A stretch of DNA of 64,000 nt from the NCBI GenBank assembly GCA_028023455.1, contig JAQFVV010000056.1:558001-622000 (forward strand), written 5' to 3'. Made by a program: the position numbers and the translations under genes. The DNA comes from Epiperipatus broadwayi (lineage: Eukaryota; Onychophora; Udeonychophora; Euonychophora; Peripatidae). Positions 36,167-48,120 of the stretch are shown here, piece after piece; position 1 is the stretch's first letter; every line of letters begins with the position of its first letter. The notes under the pieces are model-generated. The model was not told where the DNA came from and did no database searches. It saw only the letters and a list, made by a program, of their open reading frames with translations.

Positions 36167-36740
36167 TAATTTATATGATAATGAGATTGAATATTTATTT
36201 TTGGAATGTAAATGCTGCAACATCAGAAAAAATTGTAAAGAGCATGGTAGAAATTTAAATTAACTAAGAAATTTTTTGTTTATATCATTATTTTTAGGGG
36301 GGGGGGGGGTATTAGAATATCCAATGGAACTAACAATGGGATAAGAAAAATAAAAAAGTTAGGGCTAAAAAATGACAGTAAAAAATAAATAAATGTAATG
36401 TGCTACATAAAAGCTTTACAAACAAGGAATGTTTCTAGTTAAAAAAGATTTCTGAGCATAAGGCTTTCAACAGAAATTTTCTAATTTAAGAAGTTATTTT
36501 ACATCAGTTTATTATTTTGAATTACACAATAGTCTGTCTGAAGAAATAAAATTAGTTATTAATTTTAGTGAAAACAAAATTTTATATTTTTCTAGACAAA
36601 TGATAGACAAAAAAAAAATTCTGCAATAATAAAGTATTAAAAAACATAAACAGAAAGATAATTGATTAAAAAGAATAATAACAATATGGCAATAATACTT
36701 ATGAATGACTATAGTGTTTAACTGTCTGCTCAATCTCATA

Positions 36741-37074
36741 GTTCATGTTTGACCACCATAAATAAGACCACACCAATTCCATCATCTTCACTATTCCAAA
36801 GTGTTTTCTGTTAATGACATTAGCATTTGTTTTCTGACTTCCATAGTTATCAGTACACAGTCCGTTCATCAAAATGCAATTACTAGATATTCACAGACTC
36901 TGATACATATTCCAAATGGACTTTGACACATAATCAGGTCATTTATTAGGCCAATAATGTTTAATCCAAATTTTGTAAGGTATGATAGTGAGCATCACTT
37001 TTAGTCCATTTAGCGACTACTGTGATAATTAGCACATTGTTTACCATAGAATTTATAGTTAATATCTGTAATTT
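36741..37074 (-). pseudogene. Gypsy-like connection and integrase zinc domain remnant
   Basis: Minus strand: KFYGKQCANYHSSR near 37040 corresponds to the end of RNase H (the GKQN.NADALSR position). HFGIVKMMELVW followed by SYLWW (36741-36803) corresponds to the H2C2 zinc-binding helix of integrase. The integrase core below 36740 is not recognisable. Position on the far side of RTE-C from the RNase H shows RTE-C inserted here. Confidence 0.65.
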
Positions 37075-38041
37075 TATCATCATCAACCATTATGAATCCA
37101 TTGCAGGATGAAGGTATCTCCAAGTTCAATCATCTTCTCTGATCTTTAGTTTCTCTTCTCCACATCACCTATGCCCACTTTCTTATTTCATCCATCCACC
37201 TCACATGTGGTCTCTTTCTGGGTCTTCCACAATCTCTCAGAAACCAGTTTAAGATTTCAATTGTCCATCTATTGTCATCTCTTCTAGCAATATGTCCAGC
37301 CCAACTTCACTTTAATTCTTTCAATGACGTCAGTAACATGTTTGTTTTCTTACCTATATATTGTGTATTTGATCTCTTTTTGTTACTCCCAACATGCATC
37401 TCTCCATACTTCTTTGAGTGGTCTCAAATCTCTGCATTGCTCTTCTATTAAGTGTCCAAGTCTCAGATCCATAAGTAAGAAGTGGTAAAACAAATTTATT
37501 AAAAACCTTCCTTTTCAAATACATAGGTATATTTCTACCAAAAGCACTCCAACCAAGTTTAATTCTACGATTAATTTCATCCATTATGTTTCCATCTGTA
37601 TTAATAATCTGACCAAGGTATTTTTAACTGTTAACTTCTTCTAACTCATCATAATCAATCTTTATTTTAATATTTTGAGAAAATCCATTAAACATTACTT
37701 TAGTCTTTTTAACATTTATCTTTAGTCCTACTTTCATCTGATAACTCCTGCAACATTTCCTGCAATCACAACTATAACATCTGCAAAATCTAAATGACTT
37801 AAATAATCTCCATTTACTTTCATTCCTTTATCTACCCATTTTAATCCACAGAATACTTCTTGTAGCACTGTTGTAAAACGTTTTGGAGATATGGAGTCAT
37901 CCTGTCTTACACCCTTCTCAATGTTAACTTTCCCAGTATCATTATGTAATGAAATTGTTGCTGTTGCATTTTTATAAATATTCTTCAAAATATGACAATA
38001 TCCTGGATCTATATCTTGATGACCCAATGCTTTAATCACTG
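37075..38041 (-). mobile_element. RTE-clade LINE copy C, 5'-truncated, antisense
   Basis: Matches the last ~1 kb of copies A and B: motif B GVRQDDSISPKRF, a degraded motif C (HLDFADVIVV), the thumb, and the GRNIPMYLKRKVFNKFVLPLLTYGSETW stretch. It starts within the RT and runs to the 3' TGATGATGAT repeat (37075-37086). It has small deletions and RQGD changed to RQDD. 5' truncation is normal for LINE insertion. Divergence from A and B is visibly greater than between A and B. Confidence 0.85.
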
Positions 38042-38089
38042 TTTTATTCTTTATAAATAACTTTGAGTTGATATATAAACTTATTATAT

Positions 38090-38450
38090 ATCAATTCAAA
38101 GTTATATCCTTCTAATATATTGATCCAGAGAACAATTCTTTGGCTGGCCTACTCTGAAATGTTCTTCCCAATTCCAAATACACCCATTAGTGGATGGTGA
38201 CCAGTATAAATTTTAAACTCGCGTCCATAAATATACCGGAGGAATTTTTTCCAGTATTTATTATCATTAAGGCTTCCTTATCAACTTGACTAGTGTTTTT
38301 TCTGCAACAATCAATGTTCTGGATGCATAGCCATAGGAAAATCACCTCCATAACAAAAATGTAATATTATCACTCCTATGCTATCTTCCAAGGCATCAGT
38401 TTTAAGGATGACTTCTCTAGTTGTTATGATAATGGATGAGTAATTGTTTG
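38090..38450 (-). pseudogene. Gypsy-like RNase H remnant
   Basis: Minus-strand text reads VLKTDALEDSIGVIILHF (DAS.xGIGAVL position), SQVDKEALMII (the DKEALAI helix), RYIYGREFKIYTGHHPLMG (the YLYGR.F...TDH.PL block) and ASQRIVLWINILEGYNFEL. Stops and shifts interrupt it. It ends at about 38090, next to a 45-bp hairpin (38050-38095), and RTE-C follows. Confidence 0.7.
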
Positions 38451-38777
38451 GAAATTAGTAGATCTGTGGCTCTGTTGAAAGCATTTTTGTGATTTGAATT
38501 TCATTTCTAATATTGTCCCTTTTTAACAACTGATATAATGGTGTGGTAATCTTAAGCTTTTTCTTTCAAAAAACTCTCAAAAGAAATTAAGAATGCCTAA
38601 GAACACCTGGAAATCTTTGACATTTTTCTGTTCTGTGGTGTTTTTAACAATTCTCATCTTGTAATTACAAGTTAGAATACATCCCTTTAGCATTAATTAC
38701 TTGTCCTAGAAGCTTGATTTCAGTAATAGTCCTGATACATTAAAGAACATTTAACTTCACGCCAATTTTATACAGCT

Positions 38778-39287
38778 TCACACAGATTTAAGTACATAAT
38801 TTGATAACTCATTTTCTGATTCCACATTTATTAAAATATCATTAAAGTAAAGAATAACATCTTCTACACCATGAAACAAACTATCCATTTTTGCATGAAA
38901 CAATTTGTTGCAATTGAAAATTTGTAATTTATTGCATTTGAATAATCCTAGGTGAGTACATAAAGTGCCTAGTTTAGCTGTTCTATTGGTAACAGGCATT
39001 TAGTAAAACGTGGATTTTCAAATCAATTTTGGCAAAAACTTTTGTTTTCTGCAAATATGCCAATATCTCCCACACACTTGGTATGGATAAACTCCCTTGT
39101 TAATGTACTTATTGAGCATTACACAGTAATCTCTGCATATGTGGACATTTCTGTATGGCTTTAAAATAACAACAACTGGAGTGACCCAAGATGATTTTTT
39201 GTGAGTTATGCCTTTTTTATCAAGCTGATGGATTGTCTCCCCTATTTTTGATCTTTGCACAAATAGGACTCTATGTAGTCTATACAC
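38778..39287 (-). pseudogene. Gypsy-like reverse transcriptase remnant
   Basis: On the minus strand, IGETIHQLDKKGI..SSWVTPVVVILKP, then NVHICRDYCVMLNKYI (the family has a G.V.IC.D.R.LN pattern), KGVYPYQ, then AKMDSLFHGVEDVILYFNDILI, the motif-C block in which the first Asp of the usual YxDD is Asn. Two frames are needed and they join near 39010. The missing Asp and the breaks mean an inactive relic. Confidence 0.75.
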
Positions 39288-39289
39288 AG

Positions 39290-40700
39290 TTGGCTGTGCC
39301 TATTTCACTAATTTACATTAACCAGCTATGTTTGCCTTTATATTCTACTTATTCTTTTGTCAATCTGAATTCTCAATGGTTTGAACCAGATTTCCTTCCT
39401 AGAATAAGAATTAGGTCATGCTTCATGATATAGAATATTGTTATATTAGACTTCAACTCGACATATAAATTACTTTCCCATATATCTCCATACTATTGGC
39501 ATTCACATTAGTGGCTATCACCCCAGTTTACTCAAGAGTAATGTTTCTATTAAAACTTCCCAACTATTCTTTTCTCAATCATGTGGTGAGATTAGGAACA
39601 ATACCACAACGCTATTAAGTTCCATATTAATTTTTTGCTTATAAATATATACTTCTAATAGTATATGATTAATGTCCACTTCATTTATTTTTTTAACATC
39701 AAGTGTCCTTACAATTTGGAGTCTTCAAATAAACCCATTTTACTGTCGTCATCCTTCACGTGACAGATGCGTGTTAGTATCTAGTTTTTCTGCATGCATG
39801 ACATCTGCTTTTCTTCAAATTACCCTTTTATCCACAACATTAATATATAAAAGCTTTTGCTGACATAGACACTTTGTAGTTTTAACTTCATTTTATTTAC
39901 TGTTATAGATCATTTTGATGCATTTTTAAAAATGTTGAAACTTCATATCTTTCATAAGAACTTCATGGCACATGCATTTCTCAACTGCATGTTTATATGT
40001 TAACACTCAGTTACCCAGAAGATTTGCCTCAGTTAACTGTTTCTCATTTCCAATAAAGGTTGATTGAGGAGCATGTCATCGAACTCAGCATTAAAGTTAC
40101 ACTCTTTAGTTAAAGTTCATAAAGCTGAGTCATAATAATGATACCTCCACATGGTGCTTGAGTCCAGTTTCTAAATCTCAAATGTGATACCAATTTCAAA
40201 GTCACATGTTGAAAATATTTAGTCAATTTACCAGATAACTACAGGTATGCTACTTCTGTGGGAGGCTTCAGTTCGCAGTCTATTCACCACTTGAAATACC
40301 TTCTTGACAACCAACCACCTAAGCATTGCTACCTTTAGCTTCTCATACCTCTCTGTTTGTTTGATATAGAGACACAAACCTTATACAGTTTTGACATCAA
40401 ATTCACTTACAATAGTATTGTTTAAAGACATTATGTAAAGAAGTTCAGCTACTTCATACTCAAATCTGGAGTACTGCTATAACAATTATCAACTGCACCA
40501 AAATACTATTGCTACTACAGGTTTTGTTAATCTTTGGAGTAGATAATCTTTATTAATAGAAATATCTTCAATAAGTGGGTGTGTCCATTTTATAACAATT
40601 GATTTCTCTGTGTCATTTTAAAAGAACTTCTTGCATAAGCACACAGTAAAGTCGATAGACTTTCATTACATATGAGTGTGAATTCTATTTAATCTAAATA
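39290..40700 (-). pseudogene. Possible Gypsy-like gag/protease region
   Basis: Minus strand shows CHACRKTR (39800-39830), compatible with a decayed CCHC knuckle, and fragments near 40040-40320 whose spacing resembles Ty3/Gypsy gag (YFQHCDFxxG-like near 40210, ECNFNAEFDDML near 40090). The similarity is loose and no continuous frame exists. The call rests largely on the neighbouring RT. Confidence 0.35.
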
Positions 40701-40899
40701 ATTTAGTATTTATTAGTAAGTCCAACACATTAACATTATGTAAATTTTCTAGAGTGAAATTGATGAGAGATAATTTATTAATGTGTGTGCAGTGATAATT
40801 ACAGTAAATAGAAAATTTCTTTATTTACAACTATTTAAATATATATGTATACTCATATCCGTAAACACTGTATTATATTATTACAAACAGTTTAATAAC

Positions 40900-42010
40900 T
40901 TCTCAGAACACCTATCTTTTTAACTTTTACTATCCACCTTTTCTTTTAATTTATAAAAAAAATGTACTTCCAATATCAAACTGTTATATTTTTTGAAAAT
41001 TTTAAACTCTTCTATAACTTTTCTTGCCGATTCACAATTATATTTCATCAAATCAATATTAATTCTTTTTCATCAATTCTACATATTCAGTTCTTTTAAA
41101 TGAATAATTTAAAAATATTTTTATATTTCTTCTTTTCTTCATATTTAAAGGAAAAATTGTTAACTTTTGTACTGATTATCTATGTAGCAGATTGGTAAAA
41201 TATCAGTTAAATTCTTATTGAATTTCATTAAGTATACAATTTGCAAGTTTCAGTTTAAATTTACTGGTATATTTCTTCATCACCTAATATCCCTATCTCT
41301 GTAGCTTTGCATTAAGAGATATTTTATATTTTACTAACTTATGATCATGTCAGCATTGAGTCTAATTAGAATAATACAAACCTGAAATGTATATTTTCTG
41401 TTAGTCAAAATATAATCCAACAATACTATACTTTTTTTTTTTTTGCTACTTCTACATCAATTTTTGCTTAGCATTTTTTGCAAAAAATAAAATTCATAAT
41501 ATAGAAATTTTATTTTATTTTTTGTCTATTTTATAAGGCTTCTTACTCTCTTATTTTTATCTCCATACTCAAATTTATTCACAGAACTTTCATATTCCAG
41601 TTATTTCACAATTTATTCATTAAAATCCTCTATAATAATTTTAAAATATTGCTTTTTGTCTGATCAAATGCATTCTGTTCAACCAGATAAAGATCCTCTA
41701 CTTTTTCATCAGAATGAAAACTAGTTGGCACATAAATTAACAGATCTTATCACTATGTCATACCATCCATCTCAACAATGTTGTTCTACTATTTTTCTTA
41801 TTTGCAATGAATCACATTTTACTTGTGCTTCTTTTTTTTTTTTTTTTTTTTTGCACTTTTTAGTAAAGTACTTGTTTACTTTTCAAATCAACATTTTTTT
41901 CACCTTTTCTTCTAAGTTCACAACATTCATCAATACCCCATTTAACATTAGATAGTTCTTTTAATTCATATCATTTTCTTTAATTACAAAGTGATTTATA
42001 GTTGTAAATA
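40900..42010 (-). pseudogene. RTE copy D, old endonuclease-region fragment
   Basis: The plus strand resembles RTE-B 22360-23420 in order: TTGCCGATTCACAATTATA, TCTTCTTTTCTTCAT, TTATGATCATGTCAG (the SDH region), CAGTATAATCCA-like, TTTAAAATATTGCTTTTTGTCTGATCAAATGC, and TTCATCAGAATGAAAACTAGTTGG. Identity is perhaps 70% with many indels, and no frame remains. It is separated from copy C by the Gypsy-like remnant. Confidence 0.65.
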
Positions 42011-45000
42011 GTTAATAATTGCTGAGATATTCTTGACTTCGTTTAAGGAGAAGCCACAGTACATCACATCACATGGAAAATTTATTTACTGTGATCAAAA
42101 ATGGATGAGGATGATGGTTTGCACCAACTAGATTCAGGAAAAAACAAAAAAATCTTAAATATTGTTCAAACAATTGAGAAATAAAAGCACTAAAACAAAC
42201 GTCACCCAAATTAAGTTTAAACAAATTTTAATTTTATTTGAGAAAAATATAAATTATAAAGTAAATGTTTATAATACAACAAATAGGGTTATCTCAGACG
42301 TGTAATAGAAAGAATAAAATTCAACGCTCTGGCAAACAGATTACTTTTCTAATAGTGAATAACAAATGGAGTAAACAAATTTCTCTCAGCTGAGAATTCC
42401 CCAACACTGGTTTCCCTATTCAAAAATATAATCTTGAAATAAATCAATGAATCAGTGCTGGCGAGCATTTCTTGGCTCGGAAAATGTGTCGGGACCAAGA
42501 ACGTCATATGGTGGTAGAACAGCCCATGATAGATCACATTTAAGATAATGCACGGCTGATTTACCCCAAGAACAAAAAAAACAATAAATGAATAAATACA
42601 TTCGAGTATAAATTATAAAATGGGAGGAAATTTACGTCTCCAATTCAATGAAATAGTAAAATTAGAAAATATCCCTACGTAAATGATTTCAAATTAATAA
42701 AACGTTAGATCTATGACTAAAGGGAAAACAGACATTTAAAACTGGTGAATTCCCAACCAAACAATTGGCCAAAACTAATCTGAGAATAATAATTAGAAGT
42801 CTCAGTAGAAGACAAGTAAATAATTAGAAAAACAGTTATGTCTGCCCAAGCTTTTCAAGAAAGTGAAATAATTATAATTATAAATAAATTTACAAACCAA
42901 GTTATGAGTACATGCACTGATAAAATTCAAAGCCACATGTAAAAGGCGAATAAATCTAGCAAGCAAATATAAACGCTGACCTAGATTTTTTTATAAGTTA
43001 GTTTATCAGAGAGTGTACATGAGTAGAAAATATTAAGACATTAAATACTTTAGCAGAAAGAAACTGTCTTTCACCTATAATTTACAAAGAGGATTAATAT
43101 TATCTTCCTGCTGATGATTTATAAAATTACAAAGAACAACAATTCCATTCATTTTATAGAGATTTAAAAAAAATAAAAATAAAAATGAGGCGGGTGAAAA
43201 CTAACAACACAGCACAGACGAGCTTTTCTTAGCCCAAAAAAGAAACGTTGAAACTAAGAATGTCCTAATTCTGCAAAATGCTCATGGACAAGTACATTTA
43301 AACCAGCCAAGGTTAGTCTCACACAAAAAAGGGAGATTATGTACTGAAGCGATCAGTGTGTATGCACACACAGAGCTTCATGTTAGTCGTTTAAAAATAG
43401 GATATATGTATAGATTTTGTAGATCAAATATTTGATTTTTTCATTTTTTTTGTTAAAAAAATAATATACAGATGCATGTGTAAGTGTTGATGAATGAGAG
43501 GACTCATATATATATATATATCTTGTTTTATTGAAATACATTTTTTTGTTATATATTTGGAAAAGAAAAATATATTTCCTTTGTCTATATGTTTTTCCAA
43601 AAGACAAAGAAAAATTGAAAAATATAAGTTGACTCATTCTTTCTTTGGAAATAACATTTTTTATGAGTCTATTTTTTTGAAACATTCGGAAAGATATAGT
43701 TGCATGGAAATGCTAATTATTGTCTCATTTTTACAGGGCAGTTAAAAATGCAATTAAAATTTTCATACCTTGGTTTAATCTTAATGGGATTTTGCCAACT
43801 GGTTTAAATTAAAGATCAATCAAGCAGTCTATTTCCATTTCTAACAAAGGGAGTTATAATATAGGTGAAGAAAAAATATATAGGGATTAAACAAGGCTTT
43901 GCTGAGTAAAAGTTTTCATATAAATACTGGGCTAATTTTTCTAGTCAAGTCAGTCAAAGAGTAAAAATAAAGTTGTTGGCAGTAAAAAAAAAAGTTTTTT
44001 AAAAGCAAAAAGTTTTTAAGAGTCAAAAGTAAAATCAGAAGAAAAAAGTCAAAGAAAAAAAGAATAAAAGTGAAAGTCAAAATCACTCTCTAATAGACCA
44101 ATTGAATATATATAAGCTGATGTCAGATCATCACCATGGCTGTTGAGTAGTCAAATTTACCTTTCCTCTCTCTGGGGAATCTCCAGAAAATGCATCTGTA
44201 AGAAGGAAAGAAATCCAATTAGTTCCATGCTGCTACCACTGGGAAAATGGAGAACCAACTTCGAATCCAGTCTATCCTAAGTCCAGTAAAGCCAAAGGTC
44301 GATCCTGAAATAAGTGAACCAGTAAGAAAATAGCTACCTCAATCAAAGTGACAGAGTAAGCATTGCAAGTATAAACTTTTAATCCTTCAAGATAGAATAA
44401 TTAAAATGTCTTCTATAAATAAAAAAAACTCTAGACTATCTAAGTTTAAAATTCACAGATTTATAATTGATCAGTAAAAGACTCTATCTTAGAAAGAAAA
44501 GATGTGTTTCAAAAGGACAGTGATATATATGAGTATTTTAGTTTTTTTTGTTATTATTCTTAACAAGTCAATTTGTGTTATAACTAGATTACTTATTAAT
44601 GGAAAAAAAAAAAGAAGTGTAATGTCTAATTCTAAATGGAACAAAAGATTACTATAGAGTTTATAAATACAGCTATTATTATTTATTTTGAGATATGCCA
44701 GTATGTTTTCTTTAAGTATAAAGATATATATTTTATTGATTAATTTATTTATGCCAACCCAGTCAAGTATGGGGACAAATGATATTTTTACTATTAAACC
44801 AATTTATGTATAAATTTGTTTGCTTTATCTCCAATCTTAAATGGGAGAAAGGTAACTATTTTTTATAATTGTAAAGTAACAAACAGTCAAACTTAAATTT
44901 CTTAAATCGTTTGCCTAGTTCTTACTTAGTTAAAAATGTCATTTATTTTAAAAAAAAAAGAGAGAGAGAAAAAAAAACAAATATCTGTATTAAAATCTCG

Positions 45001-45470
45001 CCCCATATTACTTCATTATACATATTACAGTACCTTGTTAAAGAAAATTAAGAATATAAATGAGTGTTAAAATTATTATTTATTTGATTTAGATTAAGAT
45101 TCTTTAGGACAATAAAAATATGAAATAATATATATATATATGTCTTTGAGTGTTAAAATAATAATAATAATAATGATAGTGCTTCTTTTCTTAAATATAA
45201 AACGGGCAATATTCCTTATTACAAAGATATGTTTCATCTCACCCTATATATATATTTAGTGATGTATGCACTTGGGGAAAGAGTAATATCTCAGCAGTAG
45301 TGTTTTTTTTGCCTCTTTAGCATTTTATGGTTAAGCTTTATATTTGAAACACTTGGGTGTTTTATAGCCTATAAGATATGGTTATCTTAAATTTTCCCAT
45401 TATTACTTATTAAATACAGGTTTAAGAAAATATCTATACAGATATAAGTTAATGCTTTTTATGGACAAAT
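42010..45470. other. Intergenic DNA with unclassified GC-richer patches
   Basis: Patches at 42290-42560, 43190-43370 and 44150-44340 are less AT-rich than the background and may be LTR or other repeat relics. A purine-rich stretch lies at 43960-44090 and a TATA-like CATATAAATAC at about 43918. I could not identify termini or frames. A long T-run at 41831-41852 and short microsatellites are present at the margins. Confidence 0.3.
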
Positions 45471-45479
45471 ATATCAGTG

Positions 45480-45860
45480 TTGCTTAATAGAATGATCTGT
45501 GACTATATGGCCTTTAATAATGAATATATGTCGAGTAATGCTATGCGAGCTGCTAGACGGATATTTTTACCGGTCCTGGCAATACAAGATAGCCATGTTT
45601 TTGAGCCGATAAATGGGTATACTCTATGACGATAGAAATTCAAAGCCCACGCTCGATTATTTCCTATATAGGCCAAGCTGATTGCGGGATGTGTTATCAT
45701 AGGAACTTATATTTTATTGCTCGATTAAGAATATTGGCCCATGTTTGCCAATGCCAATAATAATATAGCCGGCACAGGATTCGAACCCAGATGCCACTGA
45801 ACGCTGTAATTAGATGTCTTGATCATGCCTGTTAGTAATGCTGTGTGGGATAGATAAACC
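45480..45860 (-). repeat. tRNA-derived SINE-like element
   Basis: The minus strand contains a perfect pol III B-box, GGGTTCGAATCC (45778-45789), within CATCTGGGTTCGAATCCTG and followed by TGCCGGCT, like a tRNA T-arm plus acceptor. The upstream minus-strand text to 45860 could hold a weak A-box. A GC-richer body (to about 45480) follows on the 3' side. Family unnamed. tRNA folding would be partial, so it is not called as a functional tRNA. Confidence 0.5.
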
Positions 45861-46139
45861 ATATTTACCATATAACTATTGATAAAGAAGGTAGCTAAAA
45901 TTATGCTTTGGTCCATAACTCCTGCTGGGAATACTAAAAGTAAATATAATAATAAAAATATATACTTAACTTTCCCTATGTATGTGAACACACACATAAA
46001 TTTATTATATATATATTTCTGGCCTCTAACTTAATTTAACCAGGTATTGTGTTTACTCTTGACAAATTGGCATATTAATTTTATAGTGGCATATTTCTTG
46101 ATCAAATATTATCATTATTAATATAAAATTTGTTTTATG

Positions 46140-46620
46140 CTTACACACGTATAATACTGATATTTACTATGTGTTGTAATTATTGTTTCTGGTTAATTCG
46201 TAATACCCTTACAGTATCATATTGATTCATAATTGTTGTTGTCATGAATGGCAGTATGACTTCATGCACACACACATCTATCACTAATGTTTAAATACTA
46301 TTGAAATTATTATTTCTTGTCCCTAACTTCTGTTGTCATTATTGATAGTATGACTTCATTGTAATGCTCACACACATCTAATATTGATGTTTATTATTGT
46401 AATTGTTATTTTTAGTTCATAACCTTGGTTGTCATTATTGACAGGTAATTCTTTGTAAAAAATCTTACATTTATCCTAGTGATATCTAAATACTGTACCT
46501 TTATAAATAATTGATGGTTGAATATTGTAATTCTTTGTAAAATTCATACATTTATCCTAGTGATATCTAAATACTGTATCATTATCAATAACTGATAGCT
46601 AAATTATTATTTTTTGGTTT
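46140..46620. repeat. Diverged tandem repeats
   Basis: TTGTCATTATTGAT(A)GTATGACTTCAT...CACACATCTA units recur about every 110-115 bp at 46235-46450, followed by two ~80-bp units containing ATTTATCCTAGTGATATCTAAATACTGTA at 46470 and 46550. Confidence 0.65.
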
Positions 46621-46859
46621 AAATGTAATCCCATACATGGATCATAATAAGATACAAACATTGTTGTTATTATTTCTATCTTCTAATGAATTGTGTTAAT
46701 AAATCATATATATCTATACAGTTGTCATGTCATTCCCTGGTTCATCATATCCACCCAATTATGTCCACACTTAGTTAAGTCATATATGTATATCCAAAAC
46801 CTATGAAATATTTGAAATAATATTCTGAGCTATATCAAAGTATTTGGTGAGTATCTTAG

Positions 46860-47125
46860 ATTAATTTGATAATTCTAGTGCATGACAGGCTAAATTTGAA
46901 TTGATAGAGTCCTTGTTTTACCCTGACCACCGGGACCTGAAGAAAAACGATAACCATTAGTAGCATCAGGGGTGTTGGTTGGGATAGTGGAGATTTTGTA
47001 GCACTGGCAAATAGGGTAAAGTTTAGTACTGTTCCGTGACTACCATATCCCGAACATGCTGGGCTTGAAGTACTTTTGCTAAGTCTCTGAATCTTGTTGG
47101 CTGACCACACAATTCTGACCATTAT
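46860..47125. repeat. GC-richer unclassified island
   Basis: About 260 bp of balanced composition with an 88-codon minus-strand frame (46856-47122) and no similarity I recognise. It could be a retroelement leader or fossil exon; no splice context supports a gene. Confidence 0.2.
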
Positions 47126-47589
47126 AGTACTATGTAATCTGAACTATGGAAAATAAAATCTCTACAAGGAAAAACAGAACAACAGACATAATAAGCCACC
47201 AGCCAAAAGAGTTTGCGGTTTGCAAAAGCACAAATACAGTATTTAAAATCAATTATTGGACAATAAAATAAATACAGGTGAGCAAATTAAAATTACGCAA
47301 GACTGCTAAAGCATTTAGAAAGAGCTAGACATAAAAACAGAGATATATTAAGCATCTAAAATATAAACTCACTAGACACTCTCCGTTAAATAAAATTGAA
47401 AGCAAACTTGGAATCTTAAAACTAAGATTCCAAGACACATTATTAATACAATGAAGAGTAAATATAGCAAATATAATAGGAAGTTAAATAATTATTAAGA
47501 CTACAAATTTATTTTAGATTGGGCAGAGATTTAACTAAAAGAATTTACCCTGGAAAGAATAAAAGAAAATATTTACCTTACGGTAAAGC

Positions 47590-48120
47590 CAAGTTCACAT
47601 AGTTTCAAGGAGTGCGCACTTTTATTTAAGTTCATATTTCAGATGTTCAATCTTTTTATAGCGGCAAGGGTAGAGGCATATTGGGGATCTGGTTTAATTT
47701 AGACTTTTACAGCATGACTGAAGAACAGCTGGCAGGCGTGGGTCCGTCGTTTGGTTAAGCTAGCAAGACATGTAGGAGTTTAGAATATGTAAGGCAGTGG
47801 GTTTTGACATCATGAAGAAACAAATCTTGTAACAACTGCAATTTTTTTTTTCTTTTAAAAGAAATTAACGTCCGAACTGCTAACAATACGGTAAGACTCT
47901 CAGCAGACTATAAGCAAAGTGTAAAATGAATATTGAATCTATCACTTTGAAACAGCTTGTTCAAGCCAAGAATAATACAAAAACTATTGTCCCAAAATTT
48001 GCGGGGTTATTTATACCCTCGCTACATTTCCCACGTAAACTTTTCTTGTTGTTGAATTCTACACCTTAGGGCAGGGCAAATTTCAATCTCCCGCTCAAAC
48101 TAACTAGGAATTCTAACCAG
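47590..48120 (-). repeat. Possible LTR or promoter relic
   Basis: GC-richer block with a minus-strand TATA box in symmetric context, GGGTATAAATAACCCC (about 48003-48018), and CAAT-like words upstream. No LTR partner, gag-pol frame or clean termini were found. It may equally be an unrelated promoter relic. Confidence 0.25.

Larger units (their letters stand above)
36740..40700 (-). mobile_element. Decayed Ty3/Gypsy-like element (gag-pol), antisense
   Basis: Reading down from 40700 on the minus strand: weak gag-like text, a Cys/His patch near 39780-39850, reverse transcriptase at 39287-38778, RNase H at about 38450-38090, and an integrase zinc domain at 36741-36803. The order is gag-RT-RH-IN, characteristic of Ty3/Gypsy. 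RTE copy C (37075-38041) sits between RNase H and integrase. No long frame survives and LTRs were not identified. The left and right limits are those of the recognisable coding pieces only. Confidence 0.7.

Noticed and set aside
46140-46620. CRISPR-like spacing of repeats
   Set aside because: Units are diverged tandem repeats in eukaryotic DNA, with no conserved short repeat separated by unique spacers.
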